A stretch of DNA of 64,000 nt from Pyrinomonadaceae bacterium (GTDB lineage: Bacteria; Acidobacteriota; Blastocatellia; Pyrinomonadales; Pyrinomonadaceae): contig JAGOBH010000006.1 in the NCBI GenBank assembly GCA_017983495.1, positions 182,178-246,177 of the forward strand, written 5' to 3'. Position 1 is the stretch's first letter. Each line of letters starts with the position of its first letter. A program made the translations under genes and the position numbers. Below, one piece after another: positions 8,904 through 18,801 of the stretch. Below the pieces are notes generated by a model that ran no database searches, was not told where the DNA came from, and saw only the letters and a list, made by a program, of their open reading frames with translations.

Positions 8904-11900
8904 AGCGCGAGCCGGGCGGTCTCGATCGGGTCCGCTGTCAGCACTCCCACACGCAAAATTCCGGTCGGCGAGAAAGCCGAACCTTCATTTTCATCCAAAA
9001 ACTTCATCAATTTTTCAGGAGACACGCGTGCCGATTCGCCGAGCTTGATGGCGACGCCATCGGCGGTGCGGTCTACCGACATAATTGCCATACGCTCGGC
9101 CAGCTTTCTGAGACGTCCATAGGCGAAGAGGTTGTCGACCGAACGGGGAATCCGTCCATAGCGATCCTCGATCTCGACGTGTATTTGCGTCAATTCCTCG
9201 TCCGACTCGGCAGACGAAATGCGTTTGTAAGTTCGCAGTCGCTGGCTGGTCTCGGCGATGTAGTCCTTCGGGATCGAAACATCGACGCCGAGATTGATCG
9301 ACACGCTCGTCTCGTCGGCGATCTCGTCACCGCGCAGCTCGGCGATCGTGCGTTCGAGCATCTTGGTATAGAGGTCAAAGCCGAGAGCGTCGAGATGGCC
9401 CGATTGCTGCCCGCCGAGGATGTTGCCGGCGCCACGCAGTTCGAGATCGAGAGCGGCAAGGCGAAATCCGGCACCAAGGTCCGAAAATTCACGAATAGCG
9501 GAAAGCCGCCGACGGGCGATCGGGGTTAGTTCAAGTTCGCTCGGGATTAGCAAATACGCGTATGCACGACGATTAGAACGGCCGACGCGTCCGCGAAGCT
9601 GGTATAGCTGCGAGAGGCCGTAATTATCGGCACGGTTAATGATAATGGTGTTCGCTCGCGGGATGTCGATTCCGTTTTCGATGATCGTTGTCGCGACCAG
9701 GATGTCGTACTTATAGTCGATAAAATCGAGCATCACTTCTTCCATTTCCTTTTCGTTCATCTGCCCGTGTCCGATCGCGATGCGGGCATTGGGGACGATC
9801 TTTTGGATGAGGGCGGCGATGGCTTCGATCGATTCGACGCGGTTATGGATGAAGAAGATCTGGCCGTTGCGGGCAAGTTCGAGTTCGATAGCAGAGCGGA
9901 TGACGCCTTCGGCAAATTGCACGACCTGTGTGTTGATGGCCAGGCGGTCACGCGGCGGCGTTTCGATCACCGACATATCACGCATGCCGAGCAGGGACAT
10001 ATTCAGCGTTCGCGGGATCGGCGTCGCCGACAGCGTAAGGACATCGACCTTTTTCTTGAGCTGTTTGAGCTTTTCCTTGTGTCCGACGCCAAATCGCTGC
10101 TCTTCATCGATGACGACGAGACCGAGCTTGGGCAGTTGTACGTCGGTCGACAATATTCGGTGTGTGCCGATCAGAACGTCGACCTCGCCTTTTCCGGCGG
10201 CTTCGGATACCGCTTTCTGCTCCTTGCTAGAGCGAAATCGCGAAAGCAGATCGACCTTGATCGGGAACGCGGCAAATCTCTTTTTGAACGATTCGAAATG
10301 CTGATAGGCGAGCACGGTCGTCGGCGTGAGCACCGCCGCCTGCTTGCCGTCCATCACGGCTTTGAACGCCGCACGCATCGCGACCTCGGTCTTGCCATAG
10401 CCGACGTCGCCGATGATCAGGCGATCCATCGGGGTCGGCGTTTCCATATCGCTCTTGACGTCCTCGATCGCGGCAGCCTGATCGACTGTAAGGTCGTACG
10501 GAAATGCGTCCTCAAATTCGTGCTGCCAAGGTGCGTCGGGCGGAAAAGCGTGGCCGCGGACGAGCTTACGTTCGGCGTAAAGCTTGAGCAGCTCGTCGGC
10601 CATGTCACGCATCGCACGCTTGGCCTTGGCCTTGGTCTTATGCCAACCCATTCCGCCGAGGCGTTCGAGCGTCGGCGATGTCGCCTCGCCCGACGAATAG
10701 CGCGAGACGAGATCCATACGCTCTACAGGTACGAAGAGCTTTGCCTCATCCGCATAGATGAGCAGCATGAATTCGCGTTCCGCACCCTGCGACGAAATGG
10801 TCTGGAGCCCGTCAAAGCGGCCGATGCCGTGGTCGACGTGGACGACATAATCGCCCTGCTTTAGATCGCGAAAATCTGAGATGAAGGCACCGAGTTTGCT
10901 CTTGGTGCGATGGCCTTTTTCCTTGGCGGGGCGGAATTCGGCCTGAGTAACGTCGCCAAAAATGTCACCCTCGGTATAAACCGTAAGCCGTTCGCCGGGA
11001 AACTCGAATCCGCTCGAAAGGCCGCCGATGCGGATCGAATCCGCGGTGAGTGCGGCGTCGTATTCGCGAAGGATCTCTTCGAGCCGTTCGGCCATACCCG
11101 GCGTCTGGATAACGATCTCGGTCCTATCGCCCTTTTTAGCGTTCATGCCGAGATCGGTGACGAAAGCCTGGATGTCGCCGCGATATTTACGCGTCGAACG
11201 CGATATTATGTCGATCTCGACGGCCTTTTTCACTGCGGGGAAGATGAACAGCGGTGCTTCTTCCGTCGAGTTGCCGACGACAAACTCCTCATCGGTCCCG
11301 GCAGCGGTCCTTCCGAGAGCCCTTAGCTCAAGCCGTGCTCGGGCGTCGAGGCCCTCGCGAAGTTCTTCAGTCGTCAGGAATAACTCATCAGGGTCGAGCC
11401 CAACCTCGCCGGAATCGGTGATCGCGGCAAAATTGTCGTTAGTATGCTCGTAAAGTCCGGTCAGGAGATGTTCGACGGCCGAAGGCTCGTCGATGACAAA
11501 AACGCAGTCCGACAGATGCTCGAAGATCGTCGAGCCGAGCGGTTTGACGAGCGGGATGAGAAACTCCCAGCCGGAAAACGTTTCGCCTTCGACGGCAAAA
11601 TCGGTGCGGTCGCGGAGGTTGCGGGCAAACCTATCGTCGGAAAATCGTTCGCGGGCGAAGAACGCCCAGTCCTTAAGGTCCTGTGTCGTAACGGCCATCT
11701 CACGCATCGGAGCGACGGCGATCTCTTTGATGTGGCCGGTCGAAAGCTGCGTGTCCGGGTCGAAGGTGCGGAGCGAATCGACCGTGTCGCCGAAGAACTC
11801 AACACGAACTGGCGAGTCTGAATCGGGCGACCAGATGTCGATGATGCCGCCGCGGACGGAGAACTGGCCGGGCCCGAAAAGAGGTTCTTCGCGGACGTAA

Positions 11901-12373
11901 CCGCCGGCAAAAAGCCGCTCGATCAGGACCTCGGGCGGAAAATCGACATCGCGGGCCAGGACACAGCCGAGAGCGGCGATCTCGTCCGGCTTGACCGTTC
12001 GCTGGACGAGTGAGCGGGCCGATAGGACGACGAATGCGTGATCGCCGCGGCGAAGCTGCCACAGGGCGAGTGCACGGCGTTCCTGAGTCTCGGCGTGTGG
12101 CGAGACGCCCGAGTACGGGTCGGATTCGAACGAGGGAAGGGTGATAATTGCGGATAACTGATCTTCGGTCTCCGATCGAAAGAAATCGAGATCGGCCTGC
12201 CACGACTCCAACTCGGTGTTTGATTCCGTGACGACGGCGAACGCCTTGCCGGTCGCTGACTGGAGTCGAGTCAGTAAAAATGCCTTGGCCGCGACTGAGG
12301 TAAGGCCGCTGAGGCTGATCACACGCGTTCCGTTTGCGATCGCTCGCTGTAAATTGTCGAACTCATCCGCCAT
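8885..12373 (-). CDS. mfd: Transcription-repair coupling factor Mfd
   Basis: An ATP-dependent translocase that displaces RNA polymerase stalled at DNA lesions and recruits UvrA. The 1162-residue length is normal. Domains in order: UvrB-homology region ([14 protein letters not shown] around residue 155-170), CarD-like RNA-polymerase-interaction domain ([18 protein letters not shown] near 500), and the superfamily-2 translocase with motif [15 protein letters not shown], motif II as DEEQ in [15 protein letters not shown], and motif [10 protein letters not shown]. The C-terminal TRCF domain ([16 protein letters not shown]...) follows. I prefer the ATG at 12373, with AGGTG 8 bases upstream, over a GTG at 12379. 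It is transcribed divergently from lysS. Confidence 0.97.
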   Translation of the reverse strand: MADEFDNLQRAIANGTRVISLSGLTSVAAKAFLLTRLQSATGKAFAVVTESNTELESWQADLDFFRSETEDQLSAIITLPSFESDPYSGVSPHAETQERRALALWQLRRGDHAFVVLSARSLVQRTVKPDEIAALGCVLARDVDFPPEVLIERLFAGGYVREEPLFGPGQFSVRGGIIDIWSPDSDSPVRVEFFGDTVDSLRTFDPDTQLSTGHIKEIAVAPMREMAVTTQDLKDWAFFARERFSDDRFARNLRDRTDFAVEGETFSGWEFLIPLVKPLGSTIFEHLSDCVFVIDEPSAVEHLLTGLYEHTNDNFAAITDSGEVGLDPDELFLTTEELREGLDARARLELRALGRTAAGTDEEFVVGNSTEEAPLFIFPAVKKAVEIDIISRSTRKYRGDIQAFVTDLGMNAKKGDRTEIVIQTPGMAERLEEILREYDAALTADSIRIGGLSSGFEFPGERLTVYTEGDIFGDVTQAEFRPAKEKGHRTKSKLGAFISDFRDLKQGDYVVHVDHGIGRFDGLQTISSQGAEREFMLLIYADEAKLFVPVERMDLVSRYSSGEATSPTLERLGGMGWHKTKAKAKRAMRDMADELLKLYAERKLVRGHAFPPDAPWQHEFEDAFPYDLTVDQAAAIEDVKSDMETPTPMDRLIIGDVGYGKTEVAMRAAFKAVMDGKQAAVLTPTTVLAYQHFESFKKRFAAFPIKVDLLSRFRSSKEQKAVSEAAGKGEVDVLIGTHRILSTDVQLPKLGLVVIDEEQRFGVGHKEKLKQLKKKVDVLTLSATPIPRTLNMSLLGMRDMSVIETPPRDRLAINTQVVQFAEGVIRSAIELELARNGQIFFIHNRVESIEAIAALIQKIVPNARIAIGHGQMNEKEMEEVMLDFIDYKYDILVATTIIENGIDIPRANTIIINRADNYGLSQLYQLRGRVGRSNRRAYAYLLIPSELELTPIARRRLSAIREFSDLGAGFRLAALDLELRGAGNILGGQQSGHLDALGFDLYTKMLERTIAELRGDEIADETSVSINLGVDVSIPKDYIAETSQRLRTYKRISSAESDEELTQIHVEIEDRYGRIPRSVDNLFAYGRLRKLAERMAIMSVDRTADGVAIKLGESARVSPEKLMKFLDENEGSAFSPTGILRVGVLTADPIETARLALQSIRL

Positions 12374-12457
12374 AAACACACCTATCCGCAGAAAACGCTG
12401 AGCCCGGGGCGTTGCGTTTCCGAACGGTCTCTCTATTCTGCCATATTCGTGAGATGT

Positions 12458-12486
12458 TTGCCGTGTTCGCGACGGTTAACTATAAT
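12458..12486 (+). promoter_or_regulatory. Sigma-70-type promoter of lysS
   Basis: TTGCCG (12458-12463), a 17-base spacer, and a perfect TATAAT (12481-12486). The lysS ATG at 12500 is 13 bases beyond the hexamer, so transcription would start about 7 bases before the start codon. Confidence 0.7.
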
Positions 12487-12499
12487 CAGAGATTCAATT

Positions 12500-14134
12500 A
12501 TGAGCATTCCAGCATTTAACGAGATCATCGAACAAAACGACCAGACCGAAGCTCGATTGGCTTCGCTTGACGCATTGCGCCAGCTTGTCGGCAACGTTTA
12601 CCCGAACAAATTCGAGCGTTCGACCTTGAGCGGTGTCGAGGACACGATCACGAACCTCAAGGCATTCGGGCCCGTCGCCGAGATCGTCGATGAGATAAAG
12701 GCCGTGGTCTCGACACTCGCTGAGCGGGAGCGTCCGCCGGCGGAGATCAAGGATGTACTCAACGAAAGGCTGAAGGCCTTCGGCAATGTCCGCATCTCGG
12801 GCCGCCTCACGACGCCGCCGCGTGGGAATTTTGTGCATTTGACCGACGGAATCAACAAACTACAGGTCTATTGCAATAAAAAGGGCCCGTTGGCTCTAGT
12901 GTTGAATGATGGAAAAGACACGCTTGACGAAGAGAACGGCTGGGCGGCGTGGCAATTGCTCGATCACGGTGATTTTATCGGCGTCGAGGGCTATCTGTTC
13001 ATCACGAATACCGGCGAGCTGAGCGTTCATGTCGAAAAGCTGCAATTTTTGGCGAAAGCGATGCTCCCGATGCCCGACAAAATGCACGGCATCGCCGATC
13101 CTGAGCTGCAGAGGCGGTTTCGTTACGCTGATCTGATCGCTTCGACGCTGCAGATCGAGCACGAAGGCCTGACGACCCGCGAAGTTTTCGAGCGACGAGC
13201 CAAGTTGATCTCCGGGATGCGTCGCTTTCTCGATGACGCGGGCTTTATCGAGGTCGAGACGCCCATGCTCACGCCCAAGGCGACCGGTGCGGCGGCAAAG
13301 CCGTTCGAGACGCACCATAACGCACTCGATATTCCGCTCTATGCACGCGTAGCGCCCGAGCTTTATCTCAAACGTCTGGTCGTAGGCGGATTTGAAAAGG
13401 TTTACGAACTCAACCGCAACTTCCGCAACGAAGGCCTCTCCCAGCGTCACAACCCCGAATTCACCATGCTCGAATTCTACATCGCCTACATGGACGTGAA
13501 CGGGATGATGGATTTTGCCGAGACGATGATAAAAGAAGCGGTCGCTAAGGCAAACAACGGCAGCCTCGTCGTGAAGTATGGCGAGAATGAGATAGATTTT
13601 GGCAACTTCGAGCGGATAACGATGCGGGATGCTGTCGCGAGAGTGTCAGAACCGGTAGCGGTAGCGACTGGGCTCCCCGCAGCCGAGCTTCTCGCAGCGT
13701 TCGAAGAGCGCATCGAGCACACACTTATTCAGCCAACATTCATCATCGATTACCCGAAATCCATCTCGCCGCTTTCGAAGGCTGATCCTTCGAATCCGAA
13801 CATCGCGGAGCGGTTTGAGTTGTTCATCAACGGGATGGAAGTCGCGAATGGGTTTTCGGAGCTAAACGACCCTAAGGAGCAGTACGAACGCTTTGTTGAT
13901 CAGATGTCGGAGCGGGAGCGCGGCGACGAAGAGGCGATGGTGTTGGACGAAGACTACATCCGTGCCCTCAGCTACGGCATGCCGCCGGCCGCCGGCATCG
14001 GCATCGGCATTGACCGCCTCGTCATGCTGTTAACCAATAAACATTCAATTCGCGACGTGATCCTGTTCCCACACATGCGCCCTGAAAAGAGAGAAGGGGA
14101 GAAGGGGAGTGTAGGAGAAGGGGAGACGGAATAG
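12500..14134 (+). CDS. lysS: Lysyl-tRNA synthetase, class II
   Basis: Charges tRNA-Lys with lysine. I set the start at the ATG at 12500 (MSIPAFNEI); an upstream in-frame ATG at 12449 precedes the promoter's start point. The 544-residue protein has an N-terminal OB-fold anticodon-binding domain ([21 protein letters not shown]) and the class II catalytic core: motif 2 [25 protein letters not shown] (seen as [11 protein letters not shown]...), and motif 3 [20 protein letters not shown]. The segment between the N-terminus and the OB fold is ~40 residues longer than in many homologs. The last ~15 residues ([14 protein letters not shown]) are encoded by a purine-rich AGAAGGGGAG repeat just before a palindromic element and look like a recently altered tail. 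Confidence 0.95.
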   Translation: MSIPAFNEIIEQNDQTEARLASLDALRQLVGNVYPNKFERSTLSGVEDTITNLKAFGPVAEIVDEIKAVVSTLAERERPPAEIKDVLNERLKAFGNVRISGRLTTPPRGNFVHLTDGINKLQVYCNKKGPLALVLNDGKDTLDEENGWAAWQLLDHGDFIGVEGYLFITNTGELSVHVEKLQFLAKAMLPMPDKMHGIADPELQRRFRYADLIASTLQIEHEGLTTREVFERRAKLISGMRRFLDDAGFIEVETPMLTPKATGAAAKPFETHHNALDIPLYARVAPELYLKRLVVGGFEKVYELNRNFRNEGLSQRHNPEFTMLEFYIAYMDVNGMMDFAETMIKEAVAKANNGSLVVKYGENEIDFGNFERITMRDAVARVSEPVAVATGLPAAELLAAFEERIEHTLIQPTFIIDYPKSISPLSKADPSNPNIAERFELFINGMEVANGFSELNDPKEQYERFVDQMSERERGDEEAMVLDEDYIRALSYGMPPAAGIGIGIDRLVMLLTNKHSIRDVILFPHMRPEKREGEKGSVGEGETE

Positions 14135-14142
14135 CAGTTCTT

Positions 14143-14359
14143 GTCGCCAACGGCGACTTACATTAAAGCCTAGGGTGAAGCCGCTTCGGCGGAACCCTAG
14201 GTAGTGCGAGAAAATATTTTTCGCTCCCTGAAGGGGAGCAACACAAATGTCGTATTTGTTCGTCCCCTTCAGGGACGGCTATCATTATCCTTCTTTCCTA
14301 GGGTTCCATTCGCTTCGCTCCTTGCACCCTAGGCTTTAATATCTGTCGCCGTTGGCGAC
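14143..14359. repeat. 217-bp nested palindromic element (MITE/REP-cluster-like)
   Basis: The outer ends GTCGCCAACGGCGAC (14143-14157) and GTCGCCGTTGGCGAC (14345-14359) are reverse complements, and each is also an internal palindrome. Next inside, TTAAAGCCTAGGGTG (14163-14177) matches CACCCTAGGCTTTAA (14325-14339). Each side also folds alone: CCTAGGGT/ACCCTAGG at 14169-14201 and 14298-14333. The centre holds a third inverted pair, TCCCTGAAGGGGA (14225-14237) and TCCCCTTCAGGGA (14263-14275), around ACAAAT/ATTTGT. There is no open reading frame. The structure is that of a non-autonomous palindromic repeat such as a REP cluster or MITE; no transposase is in the window to mobilise it. Confidence 0.85.
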
Positions 14360-15281
14360 TGAAAACGTCTTGAAAGTATTTCTCTACACAACCTTTGCTC
14401 TCGTCGCGTTTGCGTTTAACTCGATACTTTGTCGGCTCGCGTTGCGTGGAGACGAAGCGGATGCGGCGGGTTTTACGGCGGTGCGGCTTGTGTCGGGGGC
14501 CGCTGCGTTGGTGGTGATCGGTTGGTTGGTGGGATTCACGGGCGGAAACGCGAGTGTGAACGAGCGTGCCGAGTTGAATGATCACGACCACGGCACTCTC
14601 CTTAACAGTCGCGTTTCCGCCTTCCAGCACTTTGGCAATTGGCCGTCGGCGTTTTTTCTGTTTGCGTACGCTGTTTGCTTTTCGTTTGCTTATCTTGGAC
14701 TGTCGGCGGGCACCGGCGCACTCATTTTGTTTGGGGCAGTGCAGCTGACGATGGTCGCGGCGGCGATCTCCAGGGGCGAGCGGCCGACGCCTTTGGAATG
14801 GACCGGGCTCGTCATCGCAGTCGGCGGGCTGGTCTACCTAGTGCTTCCGGGCCTTTCGTCGCCGCCGCTCGCGAGTTCGCTGCTAATGGCCGTGGCGGGA
14901 GTCGCGTGGGGTGTGTATTCGATACGCGGCAAGGGAAGCGTCGATCCGCTTGGCGACACTGCAGGGAACTTTGCACGCTCGGTGTTGTTTGCCGTGCCAC
15001 TGGCGGTGGTCTATTTGCCGGCATTGCACCTGACCACGCGTGGCTGGCTTTTCGCGGTGCTTTCGGGTGCAGTCACTTCAGGCGTCGGCTATACCGTCTG
15101 GTATGCGGCGTTAAAATATCACACTTCGACACGCGCAGCCGTACTGCAGCTTGCCGTTCCGGTGATCGCGGCGGTGTTTGGAATTATCTTGCTCGGAGAA
15201 ACAGCAACCGCGACGCTGAGCATCGCGGCGGCATTAATACTCGGCGGAATCGGGCTGACGATCGCGGGACGGAAAAGCTAG
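14352..15281 (+). CDS. EamA/DMT-family transporter carrying an in-frame palindromic insertion
   Basis: An inner-membrane drug/metabolite transporter of about ten helices made of two EamA halves. Recognisable parts are the first helix FLYTTFALVAFAFNSILCRLAL, YLGLSAGTGALILFGAVQLTM in the first half, and AVTSGVGYTVWYAALKYHTSTRAAVLQLAVPVIAAVFGIILLGE in the second. The substrate is unknown. The start is uncertain: the TTG at 14352 sits inside the terminal repeat of the upstream palindromic element, a second TTG lies at 14370, and no early ATG exists. The loop between helices 2 and 3 (about residues 64-90) is ~27 residues too long and is encoded exactly by an 81-bp palindrome, which adds a polar, His/Asp-containing stretch. 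Confidence 0.88.
   Translation: MATENVLKVFLYTTFALVAFAFNSILCRLALRGDEADAAGFTAVRLVSGAAALVVIGWLVGFTGGNASVNERAELNDHDHGTLLNSRVSAFQHFGNWPSAFFLFAYAVCFSFAYLGLSAGTGALILFGAVQLTMVAAAISRGERPTPLEWTGLVIAVGGLVYLVLPGLSSPPLASSLLMAVAGVAWGVYSIRGKGSVDPLGDTAGNFARSVLFAVPLAVVYLPALHLTTRGWLFAVLSGAVTSGVGYTVWYAALKYHTSTRAAVLQLAVPVIAAVFGIILLGETATATLSIAAALILGGIGLTIAGRKS
14541..14621. repeat. 81-bp palindromic element inserted in frame in the EamA gene
   Basis: GGCGGAAACGCGA (14541-14553) is the exact reverse complement of TCGCGTTTCCGCC (14609-14621). GTGCCG (14566-14571) and CGGCAC (14591-14596) pair at the same distance (25 bases) from each end, and the intervening arms are partly complementary. The length is 27 codons, so the reading frame is kept. 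It replaces what is normally a short loop between two membrane helices. Confidence 0.85.
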
Positions 15282-15346
15282 CCACGAAAAGCACGAATGT
15301 TAGCGGCCTTCTTTTTCGTGCGATCCGTGTGATACGCGGTGTGATC

Positions 15347-16447
15347 TTATTCGTTGACCATAACTTCGACGGGGTCGATGATCGAGGCACGCCATGCGGG
15401 ATACAACGCTCCGAAGAGGCTGCCGCCGACGGCGATCGCGATCGCCCAGAGTATCCAGCCGGTGCTGAACTGGAATTGCAGTTCGAACGCCTTGCCGATG
15501 CCGTACGCGGCGATGAACGACGTCGCGAAACCAAGCAGCACGCCGAGCACGCCGATCATAAACGCCTCGCCCTCGATCACCTTGATGATGAACGATTTGG
15601 ACGCTCCGAGCGATTTGAGGATGCCGATCTCCTTGCGGCGTTCGGTGATGGTCGTGTACATCGAGAGCAGCACGAAGATCGTCGAGACGAAAGCGCCGAG
15701 ACCGACAAGTACGCGCAGGAACGTGTTGAGGCCGGGGACGCGTTCCTTGGCGTCGATGACGAGCTCACGTGTCAAATTGATCTTATTGCCGGGCAGCTTG
15801 GCGTTTATCGCCGCGGCGACCGCGTCCGTGTCCGCTCCGTCTTTGGTCTTAACGAGGATGTAGGTACATTTTTCCGCCGCCCCGAGAGCATCCTGCAGGG
15901 CACCCAGCGACATCTTGATACGCGAACCTGACGGCGGTTCGAAAACGCCAACGACCTTGTACGGTTTGCCGCCAAACAGCTCGATCGTGTCGCCGAGGTT
16001 GATCTTTTCGTCGCGAACCTGACGTGCGTCGAGAACTACCTCGTCATTAGCGACCGCACCGCGGCCGGCGGTGAGACGCATCTCGTTCATTGCCGCGAAC
16101 GGCTCCCAATCAACACCGTCGAGCTGCAAGACGCCAAAACGGCCTTTCGTGTTCGGCGTGATGTAACGCCCGACCGGCACGACCGAAGCGACGCCTTCGA
16201 CCTCGCGAAGCTTGGCGACGTAGGCGGTGTCGACGTTCATGTTGGAGCTGGTAAATTCCATCCCGCCGGCTCGCGAAAAGACGATCTCGGCTTTCCAGTT
16301 TGTCGCACGCTTCGCCATGTCTTCGGTCATGCCGCGGGCGAGGCCCGTAAATAGCACGACCAGAACGACGCCCAATGCGACGCCGATCACGCTGATTAGC
16401 GTGCGGAACGGACGGACACGGAGATTGGCGAATACAAGTTCAAGCAT
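15347..16447 (-). CDS. ABC transporter permease, MacB/FtsX type
   Basis: A 366-residue membrane protein with the MacB-like layout: one N-terminal helix (LRVRPFRTLISVIGVALGVVLVVLFTGLARG), a large periplasmic domain (about residues 45-255), and three C-terminal helices forming the FtsX domain (LGAFVSTIFVLLSMYTTITERRKEIGILKSLGASKSFIIKVIEGEAFMIG...). The ERRKEIGILKSLGAS cytoplasmic loop is the family's coupling motif. Such proteins are mechanotransmission permeases for lipoproteins, macrolides or cell-wall hydrolase control. The partner ATPase is not in this window; on the minus strand the window continues only to tRNA/lysS-side genes without one. Its start overlaps the preceding gene's end by 8 bases, so it belongs to the glycan-like cluster transcript. 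Confidence 0.88.
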   Translation of the reverse strand: MLELVFANLRVRPFRTLISVIGVALGVVLVVLFTGLARGMTEDMAKRATNWKAEIVFSRAGGMEFTSSNMNVDTAYVAKLREVEGVASVVPVGRYITPNTKGRFGVLQLDGVDWEPFAAMNEMRLTAGRGAVANDEVVLDARQVRDEKINLGDTIELFGGKPYKVVGVFEPPSGSRIKMSLGALQDALGAAEKCTYILVKTKDGADTDAVAAAINAKLPGNKINLTRELVIDAKERVPGLNTFLRVLVGLGAFVSTIFVLLSMYTTITERRKEIGILKSLGASKSFIIKVIEGEAFMIGVLGVLLGFATSFIAAYGIGKAFELQFQFSTGWILWAIAIAVGGSLFGALYPAWRASIIDPVEVMVNE

Positions 16448-17264
16448 CGGATATGTGTTTATTGCGGTTGTGCCGTACGTTGAAGGCGATCATCGACAGG
16501 GCAACGGCGAATATCATCAAAATTATACCGTCAACGCCCCAGTATTTGAGAATGCCCAGGTCTTTGCCTCCGCCGTATGTCCAAATTCCGCGATACGTGA
16601 CAGCCCAGCAGACGATCTGCGAAAATCCGCCCCAGGCCAAAAGGGAGATCCCCGCAGTCACATACGCTCCGCGACGGACCATCGTCGCGATCTCGTCCGG
16701 AATGAACGCCATAAACTCGAATACGAGATATGGAATACGACGCACATCGCTCCAAAACGAACGGCTGTCTAAATCGCCGACGATCAGAACATTGCGCCGC
16801 ATGATGAACAGTGCGAACAGCGATGAAAAGATCGAAAAACAAATAGAGCGGACGATCGCTTTGTCGGTATAGTCCGCTGTGGCCGTGTAATAAACGAACG
16901 CTGCCTGCACAAAATATTCGAGCAGATGGCTGACGAGCGGCACGACCATCAGTATCGAGACAATCGCCTTCCACGGCGGCTCGACCTTGCGAAACGACTG
17001 AATGATGTAGCCCGTGAGTCCGGCAAAAAGAAATCTAAAGACGAACTGAACAAAAGCGGCGGCAAGAGCCAGTTTCAGGCTCTCGCGGGCGGCGAGATAT
17101 GTGATCAGGAATATCGGTGCTCGAAAGGCCGAACTTAAGATCGCTCCCTTGTAGTTCCAGCATTTAATGAACATGCCCGGTTCGCTCAAGAGAGCTGCCC
17201 AGGCCTCACGGACCGTGTGCGGTTCCGGAACTATTACGGCCTTGTCGAATGTCATTTCTTTCAT
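16440..17264 (-). CDS. Multi-pass membrane protein of unknown function (paralog A)
   Basis: A 274-residue protein with about six hydrophobic segments. I do not recognise a family. It is clearly paralogous to the protein at 18802-19401: W(N)YKGAILSSAFRAPIF, LKLALAAAFVQFVFRFLFAGLTGYIIQSFRKVEPPW, FSIFSSLFALFIMRRNVLIVGD and W(S)DVRRIPYLVFEF match there. The shared core has two conserved patterns, IIQSFxxVEPPWxA and MRRxxLxVxD. This copy has an additional C-terminal domain with two or three extra helices (ISLLAWGGFSQIVCWAVTYRGIWTYGGG...). It sits between a glycosyltransferase and the ABC permease, which hints at a role in moving or modifying an envelope glycolipid, but nothing in the sequence proves it. 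The start could also be the ATG at 17255. Confidence 0.75.
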   Translation of the reverse strand: MKEMTFDKAVIVPEPHTVREAWAALLSEPGMFIKCWNYKGAILSSAFRAPIFLITYLAARESLKLALAAAFVQFVFRFLFAGLTGYIIQSFRKVEPPWKAIVSILMVVPLVSHLLEYFVQAAFVYYTATADYTDKAIVRSICFSIFSSLFALFIMRRNVLIVGDLDSRSFWSDVRRIPYLVFEFMAFIPDEIATMVRRGAYVTAGISLLAWGGFSQIVCWAVTYRGIWTYGGGKDLGILKYWGVDGIILMIFAVALSMIAFNVRHNRNKHISDA

Positions 17265-17318
17265 TTACTGTCGCAGAAAATGCCTGGCGATCAAATTTCG
17301 CCGCTGCTATCGGGCAAC

Positions 17319-18680
17319 TTACGCCTCCGTAAGGCTTATGTAATCAAACTCCTTGGCAGCTTCGGCATCGGTAAATAGTTCGCGACGGCTAAGAAAATCG
17401 TCGTATATTTTGTCGTAAGTAGCAAGCAGGTTATCGGTCGAGGCTTCGCGAGTATTGTCGAGAGCGGTACGCAGAGCAAGCTCGACCTTGCGTTCGCGTG
17501 ATTCGTCATCGCCGACGATCTCTCGCACCGCTGCGGCAAAGTCGGCGCCATTCGGCTCGACGAGCCAGGCGTTGTCATTGGTCGCGTACGAGAGTATCCC
17601 TCCGGCGTTCGGAGCAAGCGTCGGTACGCCGGACGCCATCGCCTCAAGCGGAGCAATGCCAAACGGCTCACGCGGATTCGGGTGAACGAATATATCTGCG
17701 TTCGAATAATATCCGGCGAGCGTGTCTTTATCGACGTGTCCTAGTTGAATGATCTTGTCTTTACCGAGTTTATCGCCTTGTGACTTGAGCCACTCGGCCT
17801 GTGGACCGGCACCGGCAACCAGCAGCCGGTAGTCGTTCGAGGTATCGAGGACGAGTTCTTTCATCATCTCCACGAGCAGCCCGACGTTCTTTTCGGGCGA
17901 AATACGGCCGGCGTAAAGCAGCAGGATCGCGGTTTCCGGCACTCTGGCACGCTCGATCATCTGCCGACGCGTCTCATCCGACCTGCGGTCGGGATAAAAT
18001 TGCCAGACATCGACGCCGCGTGGGCAGACGTGGATACGTTCCTCGATCGGTACCCGAGGCGAACGGAAAAAACGCCAGCATTTATTCAGAAAATTCTGTG
18101 AACGTTTCGGATTGTCCTTAGCTCGGACGGATAGAAAGAACTCTTCGGCGGTATATGCGGAGTTCGCGATGTGATAGTCGAACGAGGGGAAATTATAGTT
18201 ACCCATCAATCTGCGTGCGAGCCAGGTGCCGAGCTTTCCACCGAAAAGGAATGATCCAATATTGTCGTCCATCCTCTCGCACGAAAAATGGACCAGCATC
18301 GGACGCCCGATCTGTTTGAATTTGCCCATTCTGATCATCGGGCCGATCATGCTCAGCGTGTATTTATCGGTAACCTCGATGATATCCGGCATTTCGTCGA
18401 GGAGTATCTTACGCATCTTTGACCCGCCCGGCATGTATTGCCACGGCATGATTATGCGATAGCGTTTATCGAAGATGGGTGATTGTTTTGCCGCGATGTA
18501 ATAGATCCGGGCGTATGGATTGACGTCTTCGACCGCGTCGGTTTCACCGGGCACGATCAAGCGTATTTCACGCTGATGGCGTTCGGCAGCAGCGAGCAAG
18601 TTGTTGTATGAGGTGCTTATGCCGCCGGAGTTTTTATGGTAGTAGTTCGTGATGTGAACTGATTTAACGGTGGTGCTCAT
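17319..18680 (-). CDS. Glycosyltransferase family 4 protein
   Basis: A 453-residue GT-B-fold enzyme that transfers a sugar from a nucleotide donor. The N-terminal half begins VHITNYYHKNSGGISTSYNNLLAAAERH, the GG-containing acceptor-side signature of GT4 proteins. The C-terminal donor domain has LLYAGRISPEKNVGLLVEMM, AGAGPQAEWLKSQ, LGHVDKDTLAGYYSNADIFVHPNPREPFGIAPLEAMASGVPTLAP: the EPFGIAPLEA segment carries the conserved nucleotide-sugar-binding Glu. GGAGT precedes the ATG at 18680. It lies between the two paralogous membrane proteins. The closest role by context is assembly of a surface glycan or glycolipid; donor and acceptor are unknown. Confidence 0.9.
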   Translation of the reverse strand: MSTTVKSVHITNYYHKNSGGISTSYNNLLAAAERHQREIRLIVPGETDAVEDVNPYARIYYIAAKQSPIFDKRYRIIMPWQYMPGGSKMRKILLDEMPDIIEVTDKYTLSMIGPMIRMGKFKQIGRPMLVHFSCERMDDNIGSFLFGGKLGTWLARRLMGNYNFPSFDYHIANSAYTAEEFFLSVRAKDNPKRSQNFLNKCWRFFRSPRVPIEERIHVCPRGVDVWQFYPDRRSDETRRQMIERARVPETAILLLYAGRISPEKNVGLLVEMMKELVLDTSNDYRLLVAGAGPQAEWLKSQGDKLGKDKIIQLGHVDKDTLAGYYSNADIFVHPNPREPFGIAPLEAMASGVPTLAPNAGGILSYATNDNAWLVEPNGADFAAAVREIVGDDESRERKVELALRTALDNTREASTDNLLATYDKIYDDFLSRRELFTDAEAAKEFDYISLTEA

Positions 18681-18801
18681 AAACTCCGATCGCGCCGAAA
18701 ATAACGAAATCGGAGTTTAACATTTCGGTAACGCTCCTGCAAAAAAAGGGTGGCGTTCTACTGAGGGCAAACCCGAAGTGCTGATGGCGGGGCCGGCTAT
18801 A

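Noticed and set aside
9767..10864. 365-residue plus-strand open frame opposite mfd
   Set aside because: It lies wholly within the conserved mfd coding region, its translation is Arg/Asp-rich with no domain, and it has no ribosome site. It is a shadow of mfd codon use.
14639..15931. 430-residue plus-strand frame
   Set aside because: It overlaps the EamA gene in another frame and continues antisense through the ABC permease. Both real genes have clear families, and this frame has none.
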